DNA from: Galaxea fascicularis
Lineage: Eukaryota > Cnidaria > Anthozoa > Scleractinia > Euphylliidae
Assembly: GCA_948470475.1 (NCBI GenBank)
Contig: OX419336.1
Location: 25,483,005 to 25,547,004 of the forward strand
Direction of reading: 5' to 3'
DNA: 64,000 nt
A program made the position numbers and the translations under genes. This document shows positions 20,885 to 29,027 of the stretch, piece by piece; position 1 is the stretch's first letter; each line of letters opens with the position of its first letter. The notes beneath the pieces were generated by a model. That model ran no database searches. It saw only the letters and a program-made list of their open reading frames with translations, and had not been told where the DNA came from.

Positions 20885-21115
20885 TTGGGTTGTGTTCGCG
20901 GCAAGTGCAAAGTCAAAATGAATGAGGCAAAGACGAGTGGCGTGAACTTAACAAGACTTTTTTAATGACAGAACTCCATATTCTCTACGGGTGGACTGCC
21001 AACCCGTCTACAAAGAACACCACCTCCCGAGTGTCCCCACCCCGCACCTGACGGGAGGGAAGACGTGCCTTATATGTTCCTTCTTGCTAACGAGCTTATC
21101 CTTGTGGGAAATCTC
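20885..21115 (-). promoter_or_regulatory. promoter/3'-end spacer between protease and 118-residue gene
   Basis: 230 bp without a gene. On the minus strand a TATA-like ATATAAGG lies near 21077-21070, suited to driving the leftward genes below 20884. An ATTAAA-type poly(A) variant near 20970 could end transcripts of the protease/capsid block. Both are motif readings only. Confidence 0.35.
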
Positions 21116-21730
21116 TCAAAAGACCGTATCGCCGCACTCTTCCTCGTCCAACGAACGCCACATGGCGCGCATGTCCAATAACCGTACCGGAACGGTATTG
21201 CCTTGGAAAAGAGCGGGCTGTTCGCGTTTCATCCTTTCCCACACCAACGCGTCTTTCACCGTCTTCTTGAACCATTGAGCAATCCTGTGATCGTTCTTCA
21301 CGTAATCGTGAGTGGTGAACATGGACAAGAATCCGTCCATGGAGATGCCCGTGGCACGAACGATGAGAAAAGCCAATGCGTACATGCCGCAGCTCTGACT
21401 GTCGATGGCCTGCAAGGTCTTGCGACTTTCTCGTACCACCCAGAAATGGTCTCGCGTCCACTTTTCGAACCAGGGTATGTCGTACCGAGTCACGTTCATC
21501 CCAAAACTATCCATGATTTCGCAGGTCTCGTCTTCCGTCCACACCCCCAACCAATGCGAACCCTGTTCCTTCCGACGATCCACATTGACGATGTACCCTT
21601 GAGGATGCGCTTTCGACGGCGACGAGGGTAAGGCATCGCTGGCAAAGACCCCCGCAAAGTAGGGTCGCAACCGAGCATCGTGTTGCGCCAACGTCTCCAA
21701 TTGTTGCGTCGTGGTCGCCACGAACTCCAT
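21116..21730 (-). CDS. adenain-like (Ulp1-fold) cysteine maturation protease
   Basis: A 204-residue protein from ATG 21730; a GTG 30 bases upstream is ignored. The catalytic layout matches adenovirus protease: His in GSHW (residue 59), Asp in IMDSFG (74), Gln in TLQAID (107) and Cys in SQSCGMY (114). Adenovirus protease, at about the same length, cleaves capsid and core precursors at XXGX-G and XXGG-X sites during maturation. Candidate substrates here are the QRGG-bearing proteins at 18266, 18628 and 23282 and the QRGHG of the PLA2-like protein. It starts 26 bases after the capsid-protein stop. The frame is intact. Confidence 0.9.
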   Translation of the reverse strand: MEFVATTTQQLETLAQHDARLRPYFAGVFASDALPSSPSKAHPQGYIVNVDRRKEQGSHWLGVWTEDETCEIMDSFGMNVTRYDIPWFEKWTRDHFWVVRESRKTLQAIDSQSCGMYALAFLIVRATGISMDGFLSMFTTHDYVKNDHRIAQWFKKTVKDALVWERMKREQPALFQGNTVPVRLLDMRAMWRSLDEEECGDTVF

Positions 21731-21756
21731 GTCTCTTCTGTCGTCGGAGCGGATGT

Positions 21757-23214
21757 TCACATGCCATTATAGGTTTCGTAAAGGACACCCCCTTCCCGCG
21801 TGATCTTCATGACGTTTTCGAATTCACCCATCACGCAGATGGTGATGGCGTGGCCTATGCCCGCATTGAACCTGGCTTGGATGCGATGATTGCCCTGGTT
21901 CTGCGGATTCATGAAGCGACTGTCGGCATTTCCGCTCTCCACGTTGTTGAAGCAAAAGATGGTGCAGTTCTTGTGATAGCCCCAATCCTCGGGTCTCACC
22001 AACGGTTTTCTGCCTCTCTTCAAAGCCCCCGTGTCGTACAAGAAGCGATGATACCCATCGTAGTCTTTGCTGGTATTGTCGTGTTGCAGTTCCAAAGTAT
22101 TGGTATGCGGGTACTCTTCCCCGTTGATCAACTGCTTGATCCATTCCACGCCAAACGTCCGGAAAGCGAACGGTGAGTAACCGATCGTGCCGTTGAAGGC
22201 TCGACTGTCCAGAAAATACACGAACACGCGGTTGGGAATCCGTTGTTCGAAGATGTCGGCTTTGTCGAAGTTGGTCTCGCCGTCGGGCAGTGTGAAGGTG
22301 CGGGTCTCGTACCGCACCACCGGGTACTGCATGTAGTGGTTGGTATCCCTCAGATGGGTCAGGGTGTTGTACAACGGCGCTTTCAGACGTAACGACGACA
22401 CGTACATTTTCAGGTCCACATCGTCGGCCACCAATCGTGGTGCCGTGCCACCGTACGCGAAATACGCGGGTTCGTTGAAGTGCATGCGAATCAGCACGCG
22501 AGTGTTGGGTGGCAAGGGTTTGTTCAGATGAAAGACTTCCACCAAGGGTTTGAAGACCAACGTGCGACGCACACCACCCGTGTACAAACTTCTTTCCTTT
22601 ATCACACCATCCACGGACGTTTTCGCTGTGCCAGTCAGAGCCGTGTAATCGGCATGCGGTGTGGCACTGTCATATGTGTTGGCGGCGTAGACATTGGGCA
22701 CGTTCAAGGCGCCAGGTATGAAGCCTTGCGGTCGAAGGACGGATACGGCATCGTCCTCGTCGTGGTTCAATATGGTCTGGAGCATGGCATTCAGTGCGTA
22801 CGTGTCCGATTGCACCGTGGTCAACACCCCATTGACGTAGACCGACACTTGCTTGAGCATGGTGTGACACAGATTCTGACAGGGATAGGTGTCAGCAGCA
22901 ATGTTGCCGCCACCCGCCGCTTGCAACCGCAACTTTAGCATGAAGAAACTCGAACTCAGATCCACGTACTCCGTGCTGGGTTTGATCTCGAATTCGATGG
23001 GGTTGATCTGTCCGCTGACCGAGGGTGGTATCTCCACCACACGTCGCGAGGCCACACTCTCGTCCACCGGAGGGACGGTGAAGAGTGCAAACTTGGGATC
23101 GACGTTCAGACCCAATCCGATGCGTTTGACGGGTCTTTCCCATCTCGGATCGGCCAGATTCAGACCTTCGGCCAACCGACCTACGTTTCTTGGGCGTTTT
23201 TGTCCCTTGGGCAT
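21757..23214 (-). CDS. double-jelly-roll major capsid protein
   Basis: A 485-residue protein from ATG 23214 (MPKGQKRPRN). The residues GQINPIEFEIKPSTEYVDLSSSFFMLKLRL and the later HFNEPAYFAYGG and RVFVYFLDSRAFNG are typical of the Polinton/adintovirus hexon-like capsid protein, and the length fits the family. Trimers of two jelly-roll domains would build the icosahedral shell. The short basic N-terminus may contact DNA or penton. It is followed closely by the protease and preceded by basic small genes. The frame is intact, so this gene is not decayed. Confidence 0.92.
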   Translation of the reverse strand: MPKGQKRPRNVGRLAEGLNLADPRWERPVKRIGLGLNVDPKFALFTVPPVDESVASRRVVEIPPSVSGQINPIEFEIKPSTEYVDLSSSFFMLKLRLQAAGGGNIAADTYPCQNLCHTMLKQVSVYVNGVLTTVQSDTYALNAMLQTILNHDEDDAVSVLRPQGFIPGALNVPNVYAANTYDSATPHADYTALTGTAKTSVDGVIKERSLYTGGVRRTLVFKPLVEVFHLNKPLPPNTRVLIRMHFNEPAYFAYGGTAPRLVADDVDLKMYVSSLRLKAPLYNTLTHLRDTNHYMQYPVVRYETRTFTLPDGETNFDKADIFEQRIPNRVFVYFLDSRAFNGTIGYSPFAFRTFGVEWIKQLINGEEYPHTNTLELQHDNTSKDYDGYHRFLYDTGALKRGRKPLVRPEDWGYHKNCTIFCFNNVESGNADSRFMNPQNQGNHRIQARFNAGIGHAITICVMGEFENVMKITREGGVLYETYNGM

Positions 23215-23281
23215 GGTGGTCGCTGTGTACGTTCCAAAGAGTAGGAGCAACTGATTGAACGTCGGCTCGATGCTCCCTCCT

Positions 23282-23509
23282 TTATGTCATGAGACTGTGC
23301 GTGTAGACCCGTCGTCGGTGATGATAGGGTCGCACCGGTCGCATGGGAGGTTCCATGAACCCACCACCGCGTTGCGACCGTTTCGCGTAGTAGGGGACCA
23401 TCCGTCGAGCCCACTCGATCTCTGGCGGCAGAGGTCCCCACACTGTCCCACCGCGTTGCGAGCGTTTTCTACGCTGCCGTTTCTTCGTTTTTCGTCGTCT
23501 ACCGGGCAT
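23282..23509 (-). CDS. small basic protein with two QRGG motifs
   Basis: A 75-residue protein from ATG 23509 (MPGRRRKTKKRQRRKR); an alternative ATG lies at 23521. QRGG occurs at residues 18-21 and 46-49 with KRS in front of both, and the protein ends in a His/Arg-rich tail. Shared leader style with the proteins at 18266 and 18628 suggests a set of precursors for the encoded protease. Adenovirus mu/pX-like core peptides are the nearest functional analogy. Confidence 0.5.
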   Translation of the reverse strand: MPGRRRKTKKRQRRKRSQRGGTVWGPLPPEIEWARRMVPYYAKRSQRGGGFMEPPMRPVRPYHHRRRVYTHSLMT

Positions 23510-23545
23510 GCTCTCCACCATCGAATGAAGGGTTCTCGCCCCCTC

Positions 23546-23740
23546 TCACGAGAATATATCCCCTCGGGCATACGGTTTGGCGCGTTTCTTCTTCTTCCTT
23601 TTCGTCTTTTTTCTTCTCCTTGATCCGCTTCCACTTTGACCTTCTTCGGACGGATGCGGTACGAAGATACGCAACTTCCCTCCGCTCATGGTCTCCGGAA
23701 AGACCGGTTCGTATCGCACGGTACTACCGTGTCCGCTCAT
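23546..23740 (-). CDS. 64-residue protein with Lys/Arg-rich tail
   Basis: ATG 23740 (MSGHGSTVRYEPVFPET). A short ordered part (GGKLRIFVPHP) is followed by a Ser-Gly linker and RRRKKTKRKKKKRAKPY. It lies between the penton and the small QRGG gene and probably joins their transcript. DNA binding or virion packing is a guess from charge alone. Confidence 0.45.
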   Translation of the reverse strand: MSGHGSTVRYEPVFPETMSGGKLRIFVPHPSEEGQSGSGSRRRKKTKRKKKKRAKPYARGDIFS

Positions 23741-23766
23741 CACTCCGCGACGAATGACGATCGCGC

Positions 23767-24903
23767 TCAAGGGACGCGTCTAAAATGCAAGGTGACGGTG
23801 GTGATCCCTTCGCCCAATTCGGCCAGTCCTCCACTAGGTTTGCCGATGGCGATTTCCACCACGTCCAATTCGGTGTTACGCACATCGATGTGTTGCATGT
23901 TCTTGGGTTCGTAATAGACGAATCCTTCCTTGTCCTCATGCGTCACGGGTACTTGACGCAACAGGTCGGTGATCTGTCCCCCCAGGATGGTTCCGCGTCC
24001 CACGTTGCTGTAGACGTAGATCATGGAGTCTTTGGACACGCCGTCCTCCCGGACACGTTTTTTCGCGACAAACCAATCCCGGTTCAAGATGAAACGGTAC
24101 CGGGCATGATTGCGAAAACCAAAGAAAGGACCCGCATTGGAGGTGTAATAGATGGGTCCCCTCAAATCGGCGGTCCTTTCCGACGAGATGTACGATGCTG
24201 TGCCTACGGCATTATTGTATTTGGGGTAGAGGATCACATGAGGTCCGTAATGCCATTCGTTGACCGGATCCCCGTCAAACCACGACACACAGCCGATGAG
24301 TTCCCCAAACTTCCTATCCACACTCAATTCGAGTTGAAGGTCGTCGTCGGTGCCAGACCAGTCGACCTCCATGTATTCTTCGCCGACATTCCATTTTAAC
24401 AAGGGGTAACCTCGTACCCCTGTGTCTCGTCCACCCTGCAATTTGGTTCGTCGCAGTGTGTACTCCTTTCCCTGACCGTATTCATAGAACACCTCGAAAA
24501 TGTTGCGTTCCAACAGCTCTTTTAATCGTCTCATGAAGGTCGCACCATCGTTGACCGAGTCGTAATACATGACTTCCCCCATCGTCACCCACGCCGTTCG
24601 TCGATAGACGGGAGTGCTCCCTTTGTAGAGACATATCTGGGCACTGATCAGGTTACTATTCCCGGGAATTTTTTCCAACAAGGCGGCTCTATCCAATTTC
24701 GCGGGCACCGCCGGTCGCGGTACGGTGATGGAACTCAAGGCCACTTGCCAACCGCTGCCAGGCAGACGCAACCGGTATGGTAACTTGATCTTGTAATCGT
24801 TGTTTCGATTGGTGTCGTTGAACTGAGCGCCCCCTCCATTGCTGGGAAGCGTCAAGTAAAGACTTTCAAACTCTTCTCCTCCTTCTCCTCTTCCTTGAGG
24901 CAT
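23767..24903 (-). CDS. penton (single-jelly-roll minor capsid protein)
   Basis: A 378-residue protein from ATG 24903. Near the N-terminus it has FESLYLTLPSNGG and the segment YKIKLPYRLRLPGSGWQVAL, a recurring signature of Polinton/adintovirus minor capsid proteins. Later it has FGELIGCVSWFDG and many beta-strand-like stretches. Pentamers would occupy capsid vertices. Its start overlaps the end of the integrase by 38 bases. The frame is intact. Confidence 0.85.
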   Translation of the reverse strand: MPQGRGEGGEEFESLYLTLPSNGGGAQFNDTNRNNDYKIKLPYRLRLPGSGWQVALSSITVPRPAVPAKLDRAALLEKIPGNSNLISAQICLYKGSTPVYRRTAWVTMGEVMYYDSVNDGATFMRRLKELLERNIFEVFYEYGQGKEYTLRRTKLQGGRDTGVRGYPLLKWNVGEEYMEVDWSGTDDDLQLELSVDRKFGELIGCVSWFDGDPVNEWHYGPHVILYPKYNNAVGTASYISSERTADLRGPIYYTSNAGPFFGFRNHARYRFILNRDWFVAKKRVREDGVSKDSMIYVYSNVGRGTILGGQITDLLRQVPVTHEDKEGFVYYEPKNMQHIDVRNTELDVVEIAIGKPSGGLAELGEGITTVTLHFRRVP

Positions 24904-25921
24904 CGTCGATCCAACTGTTGTACTTGGCAGGCCACCCTTTCCAACTGACGAGCATCCGACCGGCTCTACGTTTTAATACCTTGTCCACGCGCCACAACGT
25001 CTTCTCGTCCACGATCACTTTTTGTAAATCTTGTTCGTAAAACGTCCCTCGTAACGGGGTACCGTCCATTTCTTCCACGCGGTAAGTGGTCACCGGACCG
25101 GGCACGACCCGCGACACCACAAACACTTCTTCCGTCCATTGAGGTAGATAACCTTTCTTGAAAGTTCGTACCCTCTTGCTCAACCGAACCTGATTGCCCA
25201 CCTTGAACTTGGCTTTGGACGGTTTACCCAGTCGTTTGCCGTACAAGGTTTGCCACACTTGGGCTTCGTTGATCTCCGTGATGTCTCGGGGTGCCATGCC
25301 GATGCTATGGTGCACGTCCGCATTGTACGCTTTCACCAAAGCCGGTAGTACGTCCAGGTACGTCAAGGTGTTGGCGGCCGTAAAGTATCGGTACATCCGT
25401 CCCTTCAACGTGCGATTGAACTGTTCCACCACACTGGCTTTGGCATCGCCGTGCGTCGAAAAATGTTCGATGCCTTTCTCTTTCAACCAGGTCTGTACCT
25501 TGGTGTTGTAAAACTCTTTACCCTTGTCCGTTTGTAAACGCCGAGGTTTACGTCCGCTGGTCTTGAGAATGTTCTGAAACGCTTTCACCACTTCCTCTCC
25601 GGTCTTTTTCTTCAAAGGACGGACCCAGGCAAATTTGGACAAGACGTCGACGACCGTCAAGAGGTACCGGGTGCCTTTATTCCATTTGGCGGTGGTTTGC
25701 ATTTCCACCAGATCCGCCACCCATTGTTCGTCTTTCTCGAAGACCAGGACGGGTAACGTGGCAAACCGACGTCGGATGGGTCGGTGTAGAGTAAACGCCA
25801 ATTCTCTTTCTAAACGGCGTCGTGCTTCCGGCAGAGTTATTCGGTGGGTCTTGGCGTACCGGACCAAGCCGCCCAAAGCTCCGGGCACACTCGGATGAGT
25901 GTACGTTTGAGACTTTCTCAT
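24866..25921 (-). CDS. retroviral-type integrase with C-terminal chromodomain
   Basis: A 351-residue protein from ATG 25921. The N-terminal region HPSVPGALGGLVRYAK and LHRPIRRRF is family-typical. The catalytic triad is D70 (VADLVEM), D132 (QTDKGKEF) and E166 (SVVEQFNRT). An SH3-like part and a chromodomain follow (residues about 311-345, LVSWKGWPAKYNSWID), then a basic tail. The enzyme joins element ends to staggered host cuts, here yielding six-base duplications. The chromodomain may steer insertion toward particular histone marks. Its ATG overlaps the upstream stop (ATGA), and it overlaps the penton start. Intact. Confidence 0.93.
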   Translation of the reverse strand: MRKSQTYTHPSVPGALGGLVRYAKTHRITLPEARRRLERELAFTLHRPIRRRFATLPVLVFEKDEQWVADLVEMQTTAKWNKGTRYLLTVVDVLSKFAWVRPLKKKTGEEVVKAFQNILKTSGRKPRRLQTDKGKEFYNTKVQTWLKEKGIEHFSTHGDAKASVVEQFNRTLKGRMYRYFTAANTLTYLDVLPALVKAYNADVHHSIGMAPRDITEINEAQVWQTLYGKRLGKPSKAKFKVGNQVRLSKRVRTFKKGYLPQWTEEVFVVSRVVPGPVTTYRVEEMDGTPLRGTFYEQDLQKVIVDEKTLWRVDKVLKRRAGRMLVSWKGWPAKYNSWIDDASRKRRRRRRV

Positions 25922-26214
25922 CCGCACCACAGGATCAATCGTTTGACAGAGGGAATGCGTTCCTCGTGTATTTTATGCGTGTGACGCCAGTAAAATTCAC
26001 CGTCTTCGGTCCCAAACGAGCGTCTCAACCATTCCACGAACACGGCATAATGACCCACGTGAAACTCGGGCGCCTCCACCACTTCTCGCCAGAGGTCCAT
26101 CACCTCTGCTAACCCATCGATGGCATCGTCAAAGGGAAGGGACTCTTTACCCACCCACCGTCGACACACCCAACTGGTCATGAGCCAGCGACTACGCCAC
26201 CCCCAACAACTCAT
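25918..26214 (-). CDS. 98-residue protein of unknown function
   Basis: ATG 26214 (MSCWGWRSRWLMTSW). Trp-rich start, then an acidic helical centre (DDAIDGLAEVMDLWREVVEAPEF) and HYAVFVEWLRRSFG. The TGA stop overlaps the integrase ATG as ATGA, so translation of the two may be coupled. No family was recognised. Confidence 0.45.
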   Translation of the reverse strand: MSCWGWRSRWLMTSWVCRRWVGKESLPFDDAIDGLAEVMDLWREVVEAPEFHVGHYAVFVEWLRRSFGTEDGEFYWRHTHKIHEERIPSVKRLILWCG

Positions 26215-26280
26215 GACACCACACAGGTTCGGTTACAAATGATTTTATTGAGTGCCATCTACAGGTTATGTACAATTTTT
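26215..26280 (-). terminator. poly(A) signal downstream of the GRF gene
   Basis: On the minus strand AATAAA (26248-26243) lies about 35 bases after the stop codon at 26281. Confidence 0.5.
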
Positions 26281-27324
26281 TCATTTAGCGTCCATGTGCG
26301 TCAAGGCATACCGATGCAAGTCCTCGCGGGTCACACCGGTCCGATGCATCTCCTCTTCCAGATATTTCTCGCGTCGTACGCGTTCTTTGTCTTCTTCCAC
26401 CCGTTCTCTGGGGGTGGGGTCTTGGCTGGCATGCATCCCTGGGTAGCAGTCACAGTCGGTCTGTTTCTGGGTTGTTTTCCGCTGACCTGACCACCCGTCC
26501 GACTGAGGGGGTGGCGCCGCATGCATCCGGGCGTAGGGGTGATAGTGTCCCTCGTGGCGTATCTTTTTGGTTTGTGGAGGTGTTGGCAGGGAGGGTTCCA
26601 TTCGCCTCCGTTTCTCGCCTCGGGCTTTCACTTTCTGCCACATGGTGAGAGCGTTGTCCCTCGATCTACTTTCCGGTATGTACCGAGGACGTACGGGACG
26701 GGCATATTGACGGGCTAGGATCTGTCGTCTCCGCGTTTGGCCCGGGAAACTGGTACTGGCTCGATATTCGCCCGGAGGGGTATCAGCCCACTGGAAAAAG
26801 TCGCAGGTCCTGTCGCGACAGGTCAGGAATAGACGTCCTTCATTCCCTCGTTGGGACGAGCGACAGAGTACCCACTTGTAGGGGCGTCGGCAATGACAGG
26901 TGAAGGGACCCCTCTTGATCTCCGGACAGACTTGTGCCTCCCAAGCCTCACACAACTCCTGACATTGACGGGCGTCTAACCAGACTGGACAACCGCGTTC
27001 TCCACACACGTAGTATTCCCAACCTTTGGCTTCCGAGATGCGGAACTCCAAAGGGAAAGCGTGAATGGGGCACGTGTACTGGACCGGTCGGGACGGAGAG
27101 GGAGGAATACCACCGGGATATTCGCCAGGTCCTAAGGGCGCGTCTCCTTCCTCGAGCACTTCGGTCTGGTAGTCCGGTAGCGGTTCCAACAATTCCTTCA
27201 TGGTAGCATCATCGATGGCTTCCAACTGAGTTTGTCCTTCCAACTCCAACGCACACTCCTCGGCCGCTTGTCTGACAATGTCTACACCTTCCATCTTTCG
27301 TCTTCTTCTTCTTCTTCGTGCCAT
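26281..27324 (-). CDS. GRF-type zinc-finger protein
   Basis: A 347-residue protein from ATG 27324 (MARRRRRRRK). An acidic, Glu/Leu-rich region is followed by a Cys-rich segment (YTCPIHAFPLEFRISEAKG ... YYVCGERGCPVW). A GRF zinc finger follows: FTCHCRRPYKWVLCRSS, then GRLFLTCRDRTCDFFQWAD. GRF fingers bind single-stranded nucleic acid in repair and topoisomerase proteins. The C-terminal third is basic and disordered, then a charged helix. A role in replication, recombination or late transcription is inference. A TATAAAA box lies on the minus strand at about 27361, 35-40 bases upstream. Confidence 0.7.
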   Translation of the reverse strand: MARRRRRRRKMEGVDIVRQAAEECALELEGQTQLEAIDDATMKELLEPLPDYQTEVLEEGDAPLGPGEYPGGIPPSPSRPVQYTCPIHAFPLEFRISEAKGWEYYVCGERGCPVWLDARQCQELCEAWEAQVCPEIKRGPFTCHCRRPYKWVLCRSSQRGNEGRLFLTCRDRTCDFFQWADTPPGEYRASTSFPGQTRRRQILARQYARPVRPRYIPESRSRDNALTMWQKVKARGEKRRRMEPSLPTPPQTKKIRHEGHYHPYARMHAAPPPQSDGWSGQRKTTQKQTDCDCYPGMHASQDPTPRERVEEDKERVRREKYLEEEMHRTGVTREDLHRYALTHMDAK

Positions 27325-27510
27325 GCGAGTGTGATCTAGGTGTCTCTGGTGCAGCGCATTTTATACCCACCGAACGGATCGAAACCCACCAATCACGACG
27401 CTCTACGTCGTCGGACCAATCACGACGCTCTACGTCGGACCAATCACAGACCTCTCTCCGTGTACATAAGAACCTTTCTCTCCCACAACAGATCTCATTT
27501 CATCATCATC
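27325..27510 (+). promoter_or_regulatory. divergent promoter with three CCAAT boxes (for SLOG gene 1)
   Basis: Rightward: CCAATCAC at 27389, 27416 and 27440, spaced 27 and 24 bp and separated by cgacgctctacgtcg. A TATA-like TACATAAG at 27463-27470 lies 41 bases before the ATG. Leftward: TATAAAA for the GRF gene. The same rightward array recurs before the second SLOG gene. CCAAT(C/G)A is the NF-Y site in animals. Confidence 0.65.
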
Positions 27511-28218
27511 ATGACCGCTCAAATCATCACGGGAGGATGCAAGGGTACGGATGCGGCCGCCATGTATTGGGCCGATCGCTACCACATTCCTTTCCGTTGC
27601 ATCCTACCTTCTTTTCACAGCATGCAGTACGATTTGCGAGACGATCCGTTTGCGCCCTGGCACATTGGCATGGGTGTATCGACGGGCATCCACCTCTTCC
27701 GACGACGCGAGCATCTCAACGACACTCTGTTTTCCGTCCTTCTTCCTTTGACGGACCACCAATCGTTGAGGGATCGTTTTGAAGTGGCACCCGAAGTAGA
27801 TGTCGAGGCAGCCGCAGCCTGTCGCGAGTTGAACACCAATTTCGACCAATACTACATCTCTTCTCGCAGGTACCTACAGAGAGACCATACCATCGCCGCT
27901 GCCTGCGACCGCGTGTTGGCTTTCGGTTATTTGACACCGGACGACGATGATGAGACGTCCTTCGTGCGCGGCGGAACGGGGTGGACGGTACGATTGGCGC
28001 AAAGGTTGTACAAACCCGTACACCTGTACGACTTGACGAATGAACGGTGGTTGTGGTACGATTACGACCAAGGACGCTTCGTACCCGCTCCTGCCACACC
28101 TAAATTGGAGGGTAAATGCGCCATCGTGGGTGATCGACACGTCGACCCCTCCCACAACGCCTACGATCCTACGACCCATTACCTGCATCAACACAGACAG
28201 CAACTGCAAGCTTCCTAA
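27511..28218 (+). CDS. SLOG/YpsA-like Rossmann-fold protein 1
   Basis: A 235-residue protein from ATG 27511. The N-terminus IITGGCKGTDAAAMYWADRY carries the GG.xG.D nucleotide-loop pattern of SLOG proteins. The C-terminal part, VLAFGYL ... GGTGWTVRLAQRLYKPVHLYDL and WLWYDY, matches the second half of YpsA-like SLOG domains. SLOG domains bind nucleotide-derived ligands, including NAD-derived signals in immunity. No catalytic activity can be claimed. It is a paralog of the next gene, with its own copy of the CCAAT promoter. Interference with TIR/NAD-type host signalling is a hypothesis. Intact, with no signal peptide. Confidence 0.65.
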   Translation: MTAQIITGGCKGTDAAAMYWADRYHIPFRCILPSFHSMQYDLRDDPFAPWHIGMGVSTGIHLFRRREHLNDTLFSVLLPLTDHQSLRDRFEVAPEVDVEAAAACRELNTNFDQYYISSRRYLQRDHTIAAACDRVLAFGYLTPDDDDETSFVRGGTGWTVRLAQRLYKPVHLYDLTNERWLWYDYDQGRFVPAPATPKLEGKCAIVGDRHVDPSHNAYDPTTHYLHQHRQQLQAS

Positions 28219-28352
28219 AAACACCGGATCGAAACCCGCCAATCACAGTACTCCACCACCGGCCAATCACGACGCTCTACCTCCGACCAATCACAACGCT
28301 CTACCTCTGTACATAAAGAACTCCTCTTCTCGAACATTTTTCATTTCTCAAG
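28219..28352 (+). promoter_or_regulatory. second triple-CCAAT promoter (for SLOG gene 2)
   Basis: CCAATCAC at 28239, 28263 and 28287, each 24 bp apart. A TATA-like TACATAAAG at 28310-28318 lies 43 bases before ATG 28353. The block starts ccggatcgaaaccc, as the first one does, so promoter and gene were duplicated as a unit. Confidence 0.65.
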
Positions 28353-29027
28353 ATGACTACGTGCGTGATCACTGGAGGTGATATGGGTGTGTGTGCCGGA
28401 GTGCTTTTCCTGTGCAAGCAATTGGGGGTTCCTTGCGCTTTCTTCTTACCTCACGATGACGAAAGAGGTGATGTAACCAAGTTACAAGTAGGGTTTCCAC
28501 CCATCCTAGGACATCCTCATTTAGTCATACCAGGCAAGTATCCCGTGACGGACGGAGTGATGTTGGAAGGGGATAAACTCAAGCATAGCCGTGTGGTGTG
28601 CATGAATGAGCATCACGACGAAACTTTCAACACGACCTGCCGAGCCTTGTGTCCCGATTACGATCAATTCAGACCCTCTCTACGTTACCTGTTGAGACGT
28701 GACGTGGACATGGTGGTCCAATCCGATGCCGTGTACCTCATTGGCAATTTGATTCGCCCCTCACACTCCAGCAATGAACAAATGGGAGGACCCGGTTGGA
28801 TCCAGCACGTGACCATTCTCGAGCACAAACCTCTCTATTTCTTTGACTTGTCCACAAACACTTGGCTCACTTTTGATTACACCGGGCTACAGTTCAGACC
28901 TCATTTCGGAGCTCTGCCTTCTCTGCGAAATCACCATTGTTTGATAGCTGGGACCAGACGTTTGACGAGAAACGAGCCTGTCTTTTTTGACATTTTACCT
29001 GACTTATTACTCACGGCTAGAGCATGA
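28353..29027 (+). CDS. SLOG/YpsA-like Rossmann-fold protein 2 (divergent paralog)
   Basis: A 224-residue protein from ATG 28353. VITGGDMGVCAGVLFLC aligns with the loop of the first paralog, but the Asp after the second Gly-containing turn is changed. Later, VDMVVQSDAVYLIGNLI ... GGPGWIQH ... KPLYFFDLSTNTW mirrors its C-terminal half. Low identity between the two indicates an old duplication and different ligands or partners. Its TGA overlaps the ATG of the next gene (ATGA at 29024-29027), suggesting coupled translation from one mRNA. Function unknown beyond the fold. Confidence 0.6.
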   Translation: MTTCVITGGDMGVCAGVLFLCKQLGVPCAFFLPHDDERGDVTKLQVGFPPILGHPHLVIPGKYPVTDGVMLEGDKLKHSRVVCMNEHHDETFNTTCRALCPDYDQFRPSLRYLLRRDVDMVVQSDAVYLIGNLIRPSHSSNEQMGGPGWIQHVTILEHKPLYFFDLSTNTWLTFDYTGLQFRPHFGALPSLRNHHCLIAGTRRLTRNEPVFFDILPDLLLTARA

